This document shows positions 1-6,548 of a stretch of 12,610 bases of DNA, piece by piece. The notes under the pieces were generated by a model. That model saw nothing but the letters and a program-made list of their open reading frames with translations. It ran no database searches and was not told the origin of the DNA. The DNA is from Deltaproteobacteria bacterium (GTDB lineage Bacteria; SAR324; NAC60-12): NCBI GenBank assembly GCA_002730365.1, contig PBZZ01000116.1, positions 1 to 12,610 of the forward strand, given 5' to 3'. A program made the position numbers and the translations under genes. Every line of letters starts with the position of its first letter. Position 1 is the first letter of the stretch.

Positions 1-33
1 AAGGTGATGAACCTCGACCGCTTCGAAATCTAA
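1..33 (+). CDS. 3' end of an unidentified gene (partial)
   Basis: Frame 1 reads KVMNLDRFEI followed by TAA at 31-33, so this may be the last ten codons of a plus-strand gene entering from the left. A terminator-like hairpin about 50 bp downstream is consistent with a gene ending here. Ten residues are too few to identify a family. Frame 3 also stays open to a TAA at 63-65, so even the reading frame is uncertain. Confidence 0.3.
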   Translation, partial: KVMNLDRFEI

Positions 34-82
34 TCCTACTGACGGATCGGTCGACCTTGCGTTAATTGATCCCATCTCTTCG

Positions 83-110
83 CGGCCTGTCGGGCTTGCT
101 CGTCAGGCCG
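83..110 (+). terminator. Terminator-like hairpin
   Basis: CGGCCTG at 83-89 pairs perfectly with CAGGCCG at 104-110 across a 14-nt loop. The downstream bases (tccttcctaa) are pyrimidine-rich but contain no true T-run. It lies between the putative end of the plus-strand gene at 33 and the convergent stop codon at 151-153, where a terminator is expected. The loop is long and the tail weak, so it could also be a chance GC-rich stem. Confidence 0.35.
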
Positions 111-150
111 TCCTTCCTAATTTGCCCCACCAGTCTGAAACCTTACTGTG

Positions 151-465
151 TCAGCGATTCTCTTCGCTTGTAGAAAATCGAGACTCTCGTTTCACCTCGC
201 AAATTTGTAACGAGTATTCACTGTAAAAAGCAGATCGCCCACGCTTTTGAGCAGCACGATGCTCTGAATGATTGGCCCAATCGAATTGGGTAGTATCGTC
301 TTCAAATTCAACCAGCGTTAGCCGCTCCCCATCCTCAGCAACGAAGACCTTATGGGATTTGTAACCCGGCATTGACCTTGCCAACTTTGACATCTGTGGG
401 GCCAATTCTCCGTACTCTGCTTGAGCTTCTAGGCGCAATCTTGAGCGAAATACCGTCAGAATCAT
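151..465 (-). CDS. Antibiotic biosynthesis monooxygenase (ABM) domain protein
   Basis: A 104-residue single-domain protein of the ABM type (dimeric alpha/beta barrel, PF03992-like). Features typical of this subgroup are the start MILTVFRSRL, PGYKSHKVF at about 34-42, AEDGERLTLVEFE at about 43-55, and the charged stretch HSEHRAAQKRGR at about 66-77 followed by FYSEY. Members are small cytoplasmic oxygenases or heme/quinone-handling proteins, and the substrate cannot be told from sequence. The frame also opens at a GTG at 483, but AAGGAG (complement of 472-477) lies six bases before the ATG at 465, so I choose the ATG. It follows the HAD/kinase-like gene on the same strand after about 100 bp, a gap containing an inverted repeat that may affect its expression. 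The family call is solid; the function is unknown. Confidence 0.8.
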   Translation of the reverse strand: MILTVFRSRLRLEAQAEYGELAPQMSKLARSMPGYKSHKVFVAEDGERLTLVEFEDDTTQFDWANHSEHRAAQKRGRSAFYSEYSLQICEVKRESRFSTSEENR

Positions 466-471
466 CACTCT

Positions 472-477
472 CTCCTT
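472..477 (-). promoter_or_regulatory. Ribosome binding site that sets the ABM gene start
   Basis: On the minus strand this reads AAGGAG, six bases before the ATG at 465. It lies inside the longer open frame that begins with GTG at 483, so it argues for the internal ATG as the true start. Confidence 0.65.
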
Positions 478-479
478 CC

Positions 480-559
480 GCACCGGTTAAAATCCAATAG
501 ATTCATACCCTGCCTATTTACCATCTTTCATTCTTGTAAAATGGTGTTTTAACCCGTGC
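480..559. repeat. Imperfect 13-nt inverted repeat across the intergenic gap
   Basis: GCACCGGTTAAAA at 480-492 and TTTTAACCCGTGC at 547-559 are complementary at 12 of 13 positions, with 54 nt between them. The arms lie between the HAD/kinase-like stop (567) and the ABM start (465). On the minus-strand transcript the distal arm ends two bases before the AAGGAG ribosome binding site. A short local hairpin (TAAAA 537-541 with TTTTA 547-551) would compete for the same bases. It could be a pair of protein-binding half-sites or a leader RNA fold; the sequence alone does not decide. Confidence 0.5.
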
Positions 560-566
560 ATCACAA

Positions 567-1616
567 TTACTTGGAACCGCTCTTCAATTTGAATGCATGG
601 AAATTATCGAACTGCACGAGAAAATCTGCTTGCTGCTGAATTTGACTGGCCTCCAGGTATTCACCATAGAGTCTTCCTTCCCCCTTGAGATAGGTCTCCA
701 CGAAATCTGGATTGAAATCACTGCGCTCATCCAGTTCGAATAACCGTGCCGCTGCCGCCTTGGGAGTGAGATCCAGTACGATCTTTATGTCCAGTAGTTC
801 CTGTATTCCAGGTACAAAGATTGTGGTTCCCCAGAGCAACACCACCATCTCTGGAGCCCAAAACAGTGGATATGATGAAGTTTCGCATCCCTGTAGAAAA
901 TCGGGTTCATCAATCACAGTCACAGTCTCCCCGGCGGTATAAGGGCGCAGCAGTGTATCAAGAATCCAGTTTCGCTCTCGGGGATTTCGCCAATAATCGG
1001 CTGCTGCTGAATTCTTGTGCTCAGGACCCAGTAGCTCCAGCAAATCAAAACCACCAACCAATACCCCCTGTTCTTCCAGAGCTTCCAGCAATTCTCCCAC
1101 AAAATATGCATGTCCACAGTCATCTGGACCACTAATGCCGACCAGTAGTGGCTTGCTAGGGGCCTCCTGTTTGCTTTTCAGTAGTTGTTCGGCTATCTCT
1201 AGAGTAGTGTTGCGGCTAGGATGAAAAATTTGCAGCAGGTCTTCAATACGAGGACAATAGAATCCGTTGGGAACAAGAACCGGTTGCCGACTAGCGAAAT
1301 GAACAGACTGATCCTGTAACCAAGCGTGAAGATTAGAGCGATCCGTGACCCAGAAATGATCGGCTTGGCCCAATTGAGGATTGCGACGGCCACTGCTTTC
1401 GGGAGATCCGGAAACAATAGAAATTCCTGAGAATTGCTGCCAGTCGTTAGGAGAAATTTCTTCTCCCAGTAACACCAAGTGAAAATCACGTTCCTGCAGC
1501 ACTCGTAGGAGTTCACGAAAATTTTCCCGCTGTTCCTGACTGAATTCACCTGTCAGACTATCAAGATCAAAGACCAATGTCTGAACTCGTGCCGGATGGA
1601 AGTCGGCCGTCTTCAT
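567..1616 (-). CDS. HAD-like / uridine-kinase-like fusion protein, degenerate P-loop
   Basis: A 349-residue two-part protein. Residues 1 to about 135 look like a HAD fold: VFDLDSLTG (15-23) matches the HAD motif I DxD pattern with D17 and D19. The strand where motif II should end reads LVLLGEE, with Gly instead of the usual Ser/Thr. Residues 155-345 resemble uridine kinase/phosphoribulokinase. GISGPDDCGH (160-169) sits where that family has GxxGxxGSGKT/S, followed by the late pattern LLDIKIVLDL...AARLFELDER (275-298) and GEYLEAS (318-324). The P-loop Lys and Ser/Thr are replaced by His169 and Ala170, so ATP-dependent kinase activity is doubtful. It starts with ATG at 1616, about 30 bp from the divergent sugar transferase, so its promoter must overlap that gene's 5' end. 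It may be a catalytically dead regulator or a diverged enzyme. I infer the domains from motifs, not a profile search. Confidence 0.6.
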   Translation of the reverse strand: MKTADFHPARVQTLVFDLDSLTGEFSQEQRENFRELLRVLQERDFHLVLLGEEISPNDWQQFSGISIVSGSPESSGRRNPQLGQADHFWVTDRSNLHAWLQDQSVHFASRQPVLVPNGFYCPRIEDLLQIFHPSRNTTLEIAEQLLKSKQEAPSKPLLVGISGPDDCGHAYFVGELLEALEEQGVLVGGFDLLELLGPEHKNSAAADYWRNPRERNWILDTLLRPYTAGETVTVIDEPDFLQGCETSSYPLFWAPEMVVLLWGTTIFVPGIQELLDIKIVLDLTPKAAAARLFELDERSDFNPDFVETYLKGEGRLYGEYLEASQIQQQADFLVQFDNFHAFKLKSGSK

Positions 1617-1647
1617 TTACTTATTCCTGTTATTTCAAGTTACGTCT

Positions 1648-3045
1648 GTGCTGAAAACTCACAATCAGGTCCTACTTGGGGCCCTGCGAGGACTGGATGT
1701 CGTGCTGGCTTTTCTGGCCTGGGAGTTTGCCTACCGAGCTCGTTTTTTTTGGCTGAACTGGCCCGCTGCTGGCTACATTCCGGATCATGTTGAATATCTT
1801 AAGGCGGCTTTTGCTGCAGCCCTATTGACGGCACTAACCTTCTCTCTAGCTAATGTCTATCGCCCCCAGTCTTTCATTCGCCCTCGTCAGGATTTCCTCT
1901 ACCTGCTTCGTGGAGGGCTATATTTGTTCCTCGCTTTGGTGGGAGTTGCCTTCTACTACCGCGAATTCTCCTACTCTCGCGTACATACGCTCTATTTCTT
2001 AGTATTCCTACTTCTCCTGCTGGTGCTCTCTCGTTACCTGGCTCGCAAGGGCATGAAGTGGCTGCATCGGCGTGGCTACCACCTCCGGAAAATTGCTGTG
2101 ATTGGCTCCGGTGAGACCGCCCTGAACTTTGCCCAACGACTGGCTGGTTATCAACGAACCGGAATCCTGCTGAAGGGAGTACTGAGTTTGCAATCTGGAA
2201 CAAGCCTGCCCAAGAGCCTACTACAGTTCAATGACCTAGAGGAACTGGTGCACCGTATTCAGCGACGGGAGATTGATCAAGTCTTTCTTGCTCTCTCGCC
2301 TACAGAGCAAACGCACCTACCTCAACTGAAAGAACAGTTTGCTGAACTCTGGGTGGATCTGCACATTGTCCCCAATCTTGGTAGCTTTCGAACGCTGCAC
2401 ACCGAGACAGAAAATTTTGAGGGGATGCCTGTTGTGACTATCGTACGCAGTCCTCTATTTGGTTGGAACCGACTGCTCAAGCGTGGACTGGATATGGTAG
2501 GTGCCACTGCTGCCCTGCTGGTCTTTGGGCCCATCATGTTGCTGATCGCTGGGCTAGTCCGTCTGAGTTCACCAGGACCCATCTTCTATCGTCAGGAACG
2601 AATGGGACTGGATGGCCGAACCTTCAATGCCTTGAAATTCCGTTCGATGCGCTTGGATGCTGAGCAACGTACCGGGGCAGTCTGGGCTAGCAAGGATGAC
2701 GATCGTTGTACTCCCATCGGACGGTTCATCCGCAAAGTCAGTCTTGATGAACTACCCCAACTCTTCAATGTACTACGAGGCGAGATGAGCCTAGTTGGTC
2801 CCCGTCCAGAGAGGCCGGTCTTCATTGAACAGTTTAAAAAACAGATCCCAGACTACATGCTGCGGCACAAGGTCAAGGCTGGCATCACCGGTTGGGCACA
2901 GATCAATGGCTGGCGTGGCAACACCTCCCTAGAAAAACGCATCGAATTCGATCTCTACTACATCGAGCGATGGTCACTCTGGTTTGATATTAAGATTCTC
3001 TTCCTCACCATCTTCAAGGGCTTTGTTGATCCGAACGCCTACTGA
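1648..3045 (+). CDS. Undecaprenyl-phosphate sugar phosphotransferase (WcaJ/PssY type)
   Basis: An inner-membrane polyprenyl glycosylphosphotransferase that moves a sugar-1-phosphate (glucose or galactose in known relatives) onto undecaprenyl phosphate, the first step of exopolysaccharide or capsule repeat-unit assembly. Its 465 residues fit the long form. About four hydrophobic N-terminal helices (roughly 12-130) are followed by a CoA-binding-like soluble domain opening with IAVIGSGETA (149-158). The catalytic C-terminal part has KRGLD (278-282), a hydrophobic re-entrant helix, SSPGP (307-311), KFRSM (330-334), DELPQLFNVLRG (367-378) carrying the Asp-Glu catalytic pair at 367-368, SLVGPRPE (381-388) and KAGITGWAQING (410-421). 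All key residues are present. The start is GTG at 1648 with no clear ribosome binding site; the frame stays open upstream to 1585 but offers no ATG. It overlaps the downstream prepilin gene. Whether the sugar is glucose cannot be told. Confidence 0.93.
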   Translation: MLKTHNQVLLGALRGLDVVLAFLAWEFAYRARFFWLNWPAAGYIPDHVEYLKAAFAAALLTALTFSLANVYRPQSFIRPRQDFLYLLRGGLYLFLALVGVAFYYREFSYSRVHTLYFLVFLLLLLVLSRYLARKGMKWLHRRGYHLRKIAVIGSGETALNFAQRLAGYQRTGILLKGVLSLQSGTSLPKSLLQFNDLEELVHRIQRREIDQVFLALSPTEQTHLPQLKEQFAELWVDLHIVPNLGSFRTLHTETENFEGMPVVTIVRSPLFGWNRLLKRGLDMVGATAALLVFGPIMLLIAGLVRLSSPGPIFYRQERMGLDGRTFNALKFRSMRLDAEQRTGAVWASKDDDRCTPIGRFIRKVSLDELPQLFNVLRGEMSLVGPRPERPVFIEQFKKQIPDYMLRHKVKAGITGWAQINGWRGNTSLEKRIEFDLYYIERWSLWFDIKILFLTIFKGFVDPNAY

Positions 3046-3457
3046 GCGAGCAGGATTCACCCTGATTGAACTGCTGCTGGCGTTAGCATTGCTGGGCATC
3101 CTTCTTGGTCTTGGCATCGTTTCCCTTTCCCCAATTGTTGCCCAATCCTACCCTGATACCGCCACCGGTTATCTGCAGAGTGCTCTTGAAGAAGCACAAA
3201 TTCGAGCTCTGCGTAACCTGCGCTCCTACCGTGTACAACTAGAGCAGCAGGAAGTCTGGTTGGAGAGCAAGCAATCTTCCCAATGGCAAGCGGAGCAACT
3301 CTGGGAAGTGCTGCCGGAAGGCGTATCGGTTACTGCCACCCGCTGGCCATCTTTCAGTGCTAGTGGCTTTACTGTCGGAGGAAACTTGACCCTACAGTTG
3401 GAGGATTGGACAAGCCAAGTACGAATCATTCCAGTTGGTCGAATCTATCGGCCCTGA
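3026..3457 (+). CDS. GspH/FimT-like prepilin (pseudopilin)
   Basis: A 143-residue type IV pilin-like protein. The leader MIRTPTERAG ends in Gly at -1, followed by the prepilin peptidase/methylation motif FTLIELL with Glu at +5. A hydrophobic helix (about 11-35) and the stretch LEEAQIRALRN suit the GspH/FimT family of minor pseudopilins, which sit at the tip of type II secretion or type IV pilus fibres. No ATG is available. I choose TTG at 3026 because AAGGG (3016-3020) precedes it by five bases and gives a leader of normal length; TTG at 3023 or 2984 is possible. The gene overlaps the sugar transferase end by 20 nt, suggesting translational coupling. No other pilin or secretion gene is nearby, which is unusual for a minor pseudopilin. 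The family is clear; its assembly system lies elsewhere. Confidence 0.82.
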   Translation: MIRTPTERAGFTLIELLLALALLGILLGLGIVSLSPIVAQSYPDTATGYLQSALEEAQIRALRNLRSYRVQLEQQEVWLESKQSSQWQAEQLWEVLPEGVSVTATRWPSFSASGFTVGGNLTLQLEDWTSQVRIIPVGRIYRP

Positions 3458-3483
3458 GTCACTTCCTGAAAGAGAGCTTGTGC

Positions 3484-4728
3484 CTACCGCTGGGTTGCAC
3501 CCCACCAGGATTGCAACACTTTGGTGAGCTTATCGACAGTTGGCAGTTCTCGGAAGGAAAAACCAAAGATCTTGAAGTAACTGGAAGTCTCCAAGGCAAT
3601 ACTAAGCTCAGGATTCTTCGAGAGGCTATTGCTAACACCTAACAACAAAGGAGCTCCTTGAATCTCCGCCAGTTGGTGTAGTCGCTGTCTAAGCGGACCT
3701 GCGTGCCAACCATGAAAAAGTTCAAGAGCAACCGAAGCTCCTGTCTGATGCTGCAGGACAAAATCTGGAAAACAGTATCGATCCCCTGGCAACGGCACAA
3801 AGCTACCGGCAAGCTCCAACCGCCAATCTGGTAGACGCTCCTTTAAGCGGCCAACAATCTGTTGAAATTCTGGAGGCACATAATCGTGGAATTGTTGATA
3901 GTGCGAACGGATTCCACAACTCGGATCCAGTTGTAACTGAAGCGGTGGTTTCTGTCGGAAGCAGACCGTAGCTCGCAACTGCCAGTTCTTCTGTTGCAGG
4001 ATTGCGGGGAAGAAATTGGCCAATTGCAGTCCGTACTTCTGAGTTTTGTAGAATAGGCTCAATGGACCATCGATCCGAAGCTGGAAGATACCCTGCTCAT
4101 CTGTTGTGATCTGGGCCAGCAATTGATGAAAGCGTAGGTACTTGCACAGCTGGCGCAATGGTCCAGGTTCTGGGTGTTCCAAGCGCAGTCCCAGAGCCTC
4201 TGAATTCAGCAGGAGCCCTTGTACCTGTGCACAGTTGTAGCGATGGAGTAGAGCCTCTGCTCCAATAGGCGAGAACTGTAATAAGCGCTGCTGAGCTGGT
4301 AGGTCTGCGTAAAGAGCTTCCTGAATTTGTGCAACTGGCTGACTTCGCAGCATCTCAACTCGCTTCCAAAACTCTGGAAGACTGGGATCCAAAGCTTTGG
4401 CTTCTTCACGCAAAGCTTGACGCGCCTGAATGAAGATCGACTCTCGGAAACGCTGCTGTTCTGCTAGATCTCCAGTGTCAAATTCGGATCGATCCAGTAG
4501 CAACTTTTCCAATCCACGTCCTATTGGATTATCGAGTTGCTGGCTTTGTAATTGGAGTGAGGTTTCTTCGGTGAGTTCCTGACGCGTCGAGCCAACTGAG
4601 GAAGCCTGTCGAAAAACTTCAACGATGGCTTCCACAACTCTCTGCAAAGAGACATCATCTGGATTCAAAAATTGAGGATAGATTCTTCCCTTACGACTAC
4701 GGAATCGCAGCAAGTCCCGCGTTAGCAA
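3484..4728 (-). CDS. DUF790 family nuclease (Bax1-like)
   Basis: A 414-residue member of DUF790 (PF05626). The archaeal prototype Bax1 is a structure-specific nuclease that partners the XPB helicase in DNA repair. Family marks in order are MLTRDLLRFR at the start, RKGRIYP (12-18), EALYADLP (137-144), HRYNCAQVQGLLL (162-174), DGPLSLFYKTQKYGLQLA (220-237) and the C-terminal nuclease core PDFVL (321-325) with VALELFHGWH (333-342), where Asp322 and Glu336 are the likely metal ligands. The first codon is TTG at 4728, the only start in frame after an upstream stop, and the translation matches the family N-terminus; the ribosome binding site is weak. It lies 45 bp after the membrane-protein gene on the same strand and ends 26 bp from the convergent prepilin gene. 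No XPB-type helicase adjoins it in this window. The family call is strong; its repair role is inferred from archaeal homologues. Confidence 0.85.
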   Translation of the reverse strand: MLTRDLLRFRSRKGRIYPQFLNPDDVSLQRVVEAIVEVFRQASSVGSTRQELTEETSLQLQSQQLDNPIGRGLEKLLLDRSEFDTGDLAEQQRFRESIFIQARQALREEAKALDPSLPEFWKRVEMLRSQPVAQIQEALYADLPAQQRLLQFSPIGAEALLHRYNCAQVQGLLLNSEALGLRLEHPEPGPLRQLCKYLRFHQLLAQITTDEQGIFQLRIDGPLSLFYKTQKYGLQLANFFPAILQQKNWQLRATVCFRQKPPLQLQLDPSCGIRSHYQQFHDYVPPEFQQIVGRLKERLPDWRLELAGSFVPLPGDRYCFPDFVLQHQTGASVALELFHGWHAGPLRQRLHQLAEIQGAPLLLGVSNSLSKNPELSIALETSSYFKIFGFSFRELPTVDKLTKVLQSWWGATQR

Positions 4729-4773
4729 AGGAATCCCAGCAGTATCGTTGACCCAGAGATTACAGACATCTCA

Positions 4774-5184
4774 TCAGAATGGCTTTGCAGAAGCCATGTA
4801 GATCATGAAGACGGATGTACAGAAGATGCCAATGTGGACGAACATTGCCATTGGCTTGGGTAGGTCACGTTTAAGAATCTGCATTCCATTCAGGAAGCCG
4901 AAAACAATCAGCAGTAACAGGCCAACCAGTTTGTAGTGCAGCCAGAGCCCATTGCTGAAGGCTCCTGTGATCGTTGCCAGGTATAGGCCCGTTGCCACGG
5001 CAATCCCCAGGATTGGGTAGTAGATGAACTTGTAGATTCGATGCTGAATCCACTGGGCTCCAGCAATCTGGGCATCTTCAGTCATTCGAAAACGAAAAAC
5101 TACTGCGAGAGACTGTACGAACAGAGTTCCAACAACGAGACAGACAGCGGTCACATGAACAGCGACCATCGTATTATAAAGCAT
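4774..5184 (-). CDS. Four-helix membrane protein, CopD/HemJ-like
   Basis: A 136-residue integral membrane protein with four hydrophobic segments at about 7-30, 52-72, 82-100 and 112-132. Four histidines, His10 in helix 1, His48, His83 in WLHYKL and His117 in the last helix, recall the His-containing helices of the CopD and HemJ groups. The WLHYK pattern is close to the conserved W-x-H-x-K of HemJ, a protoporphyrinogen oxidase. The helix 1 region lacks the full HemJ signature, so I do not assign that activity; a heme- or copper-related role is only a possibility. The start is ATG at 5184 with no clear ribosome binding site; Met6 is an alternative. It is upstream of, and probably cotranscribed with, the DUF790 gene and diverges from the glutathione peroxidase gene across 266 bp. 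Confidence 0.65.
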   Translation of the reverse strand: MLYNTMVAVHVTAVCLVVGTLFVQSLAVVFRFRMTEDAQIAGAQWIQHRIYKFIYYPILGIAVATGLYLATITGAFSNGLWLHYKLVGLLLLIVFGFLNGMQILKRDLPKPMAMFVHIGIFCTSVFMIYMASAKPF

Positions 5185-5398
5185 GAATGAACCACAGCAT
5201 GAGGTGAATCAAAGGTTTGTGAAGAACATTCAGCTTACGAAGTTACCCCGCAGTTGCAAGCAAGCTCCACCAAATCTACTTTCAATCACTGATTTGACTG
5301 GCGAAGGCCGACCATACTGACCGGCTAAAAAAAATCATTGGTCTTCTGCATCCCAAGAGTTGCCTCTGCTCAACGCTTATCGCAAAATAGGAGAATGT

Positions 5399-5412
5399 GT
5401 TGGTAAACCAAC
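5399..5412. promoter_or_regulatory. Perfect dyad upstream of the peroxidase gene (candidate operator)
   Basis: GTTGGTAAACCAAC has perfect 6-bp arms around AA. It ends 38 bp before the peroxidase start codon, within the usual range for a repressor or activator site. No strong -35/-10 pair is evident around it, and the dyad matches no regulator box that I can name with confidence. Confidence 0.4.
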
Positions 5413-5450
5413 CTTCAAACTGATTTGCCTTTTTCCTGAAGGAACTACAA

Positions 5451-5930
5451 ATGTCCGAACTTCACAAATTACAACTCACCGATCTGGAAGGTAACGAACA
5501 ATCTCTCTCAGACTACGCTGGCAAGGTTTTGCTGCTGGTCAATGTGGCGAGTCACTGCGGTAAGACTCCACAATACAAGGGGCTTGAAGAGCTGCATCAG
5601 CGCTATCAAGAACAAGGATTCAGCGTGATGGGCTTCCCTTGCAATCAGTTTGGAAAGCAAGAACCAGGGACTGCCCAGGAAATCCAACAGTTTTGTGATC
5701 TCAATTATGGAGTGACATTTCCCATCTTTGCCAAACTAGAGATCAATGGGGCAAATCAACACCCGCTCTATTCGCTTCTGACCGGCCCAACCGCTGCATT
5801 TCCGGGAAAGATCACCTGGAACTTCGAGAAATTCCTAGTGAACCAAGAAGGCGAGGTACAGCAACGCTTTTCCCCAAGCACAACTCCGAGCGATCCGGAG
5901 CTGATTCAGGCTCTGGAAGCGCTGCTCTGA
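5451..5930 (+). CDS. Glutathione peroxidase family thiol peroxidase
   Basis: A 159-residue cytoplasmic peroxidase of the Cys-type GPx family, which reduces hydrogen or organic hydroperoxides; many bacterial members use thioredoxin rather than glutathione. Landmarks are the peroxidatic Cys36 in VNVASHCGKTPQY (31-43), FPCNQFGKQEPG (63-74) with the catalytic Gln and a second Cys, QQFC (79-82), and ITWNFEKFLV (about 124-133) with the catalytic Trp-Asn. The catalytic residue is Cys, not selenocysteine. The only departure I notice is His just before Cys36, where Lys is more usual. Length is normal. The start is ATG at 5451 with AAGGA eight bases upstream (5439-5443). It is followed after three bases by the secreted-protein gene, so the two are likely cotranscribed. 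A dyad at 5399-5412 may control both. Confidence 0.93.
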   Translation: MSELHKLQLTDLEGNEQSLSDYAGKVLLLVNVASHCGKTPQYKGLEELHQRYQEQGFSVMGFPCNQFGKQEPGTAQEIQQFCDLNYGVTFPIFAKLEINGANQHPLYSLLTGPTAAFPGKITWNFEKFLVNQEGEVQQRFSPSTTPSDPELIQALEALL

Positions 5931-5933
5931 GTT

Positions 5934-6548
5934 ATGCTTCGCTTTAGTAATCAGATGAGCACGCTTCCTATCCAGCTGTTACTAATCGGCACATTTGCTG
6001 TGATAAGTTGCTTGGGTTTCAACTCACCAGCCCAGGCTCAATTGCTTCCCATGGCTGGAATTCTGGGCAACGCTGGCCAACAGAATTATGAAGACTGCAT
6101 TCTTAACAACATGAAGGGAGTGCAGAGCGACATTGCGGCTCAGGCTATTCTAGATGCTTGTCGTAGCAAGTTTCCAAATGCCAATGGAGGAGCCGGACTG
6201 CCTGCTCAAAGCAAGCTGGGAATCCTGCCCAACCAGGCACTCAACCAACTGAACGGTGAGCTGCTACAGGACCTAGGCAGTGAGCTGGTCTTCCGTCTCT
6301 ATAATGGCAGTTCAGACTGGGAGATCCATTCCTTGACGCTAGGATTGCAGTATTGGGATCCAACTCGGTCAACCAGTATTGTGGAACGACACACTCAAAC
6401 GATGGCTACTGAACAATCATTTCTACCCTCACAGTGGCTGGAAATCCGGACGAACAACCCCTCAAACTCCCCTCACCTATTACTGGAGCGCTGGTGGTTT
6501 GAGAGTGCTAACGGTAGTCAACTCCCCAGCTTGCCAACCAACCGTTGA
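5934..6548 (+). CDS. Secreted protein with a paired-cysteine CILxxMKGVxSDxAAxAI motif
   Basis: A 204-residue protein with a Sec signal peptide: a hydrophobic core at about 12-29 and an AQA cleavage site after residue 35. The mature protein is therefore periplasmic or secreted. Residues 51-81 contain YEDCILNNMKGVQSD and AILDACRSKFP, with Cys55 and Cys76 spaced CX20C. I know this motif from hypothetical bacterial proteins where a strand-rich region follows it, and the second half here (LVFRLYNGSSDWEIHSLTLGLQ, about 118-139, then a Trp-rich strand near 184-190) looks compatible. The function is unknown. The gene starts three bases after the peroxidase stop and has no clear ribosome binding site, suggesting translational coupling; Met8 is another possible start. 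The pair of cysteines could form a disulfide after export. Confidence 0.7.
   Translation: MLRFSNQMSTLPIQLLLIGTFAVISCLGFNSPAQAQLLPMAGILGNAGQQNYEDCILNNMKGVQSDIAAQAILDACRSKFPNANGGAGLPAQSKLGILPNQALNQLNGELLQDLGSELVFRLYNGSSDWEIHSLTLGLQYWDPTRSTSIVERHTQTMATEQSFLPSQWLEIRTNNPSNSPHLLLERWWFESANGSQLPSLPTNR

Noticed and set aside
36..116. A protein-like minus-strand reading (ending in RWDQLTQGRPIRQ) between two stop codons left of the ABM gene
   Set aside because: It has no ATG, GTG or TTG start and a stop directly upstream. At most it is a decayed gene fragment; the protein-like look may come from the GC-rich hairpin.
3494..3517. Inverted repeat GTTGCA / TGCAAC as a terminator between the convergent prepilin and DUF790 genes
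   Set aside because: It lies inside the DUF790 coding sequence, has a 12-nt loop and only 6-bp arms, and no T-run follows on the plus strand.
5300..5330. GCCG/CGGC stem next to an A-run upstream of the peroxidase gene as a terminator
   Set aside because: The A-run is on the wrong side for a minus-strand terminator, no plus-strand gene ends there, and the stem is only four pairs.
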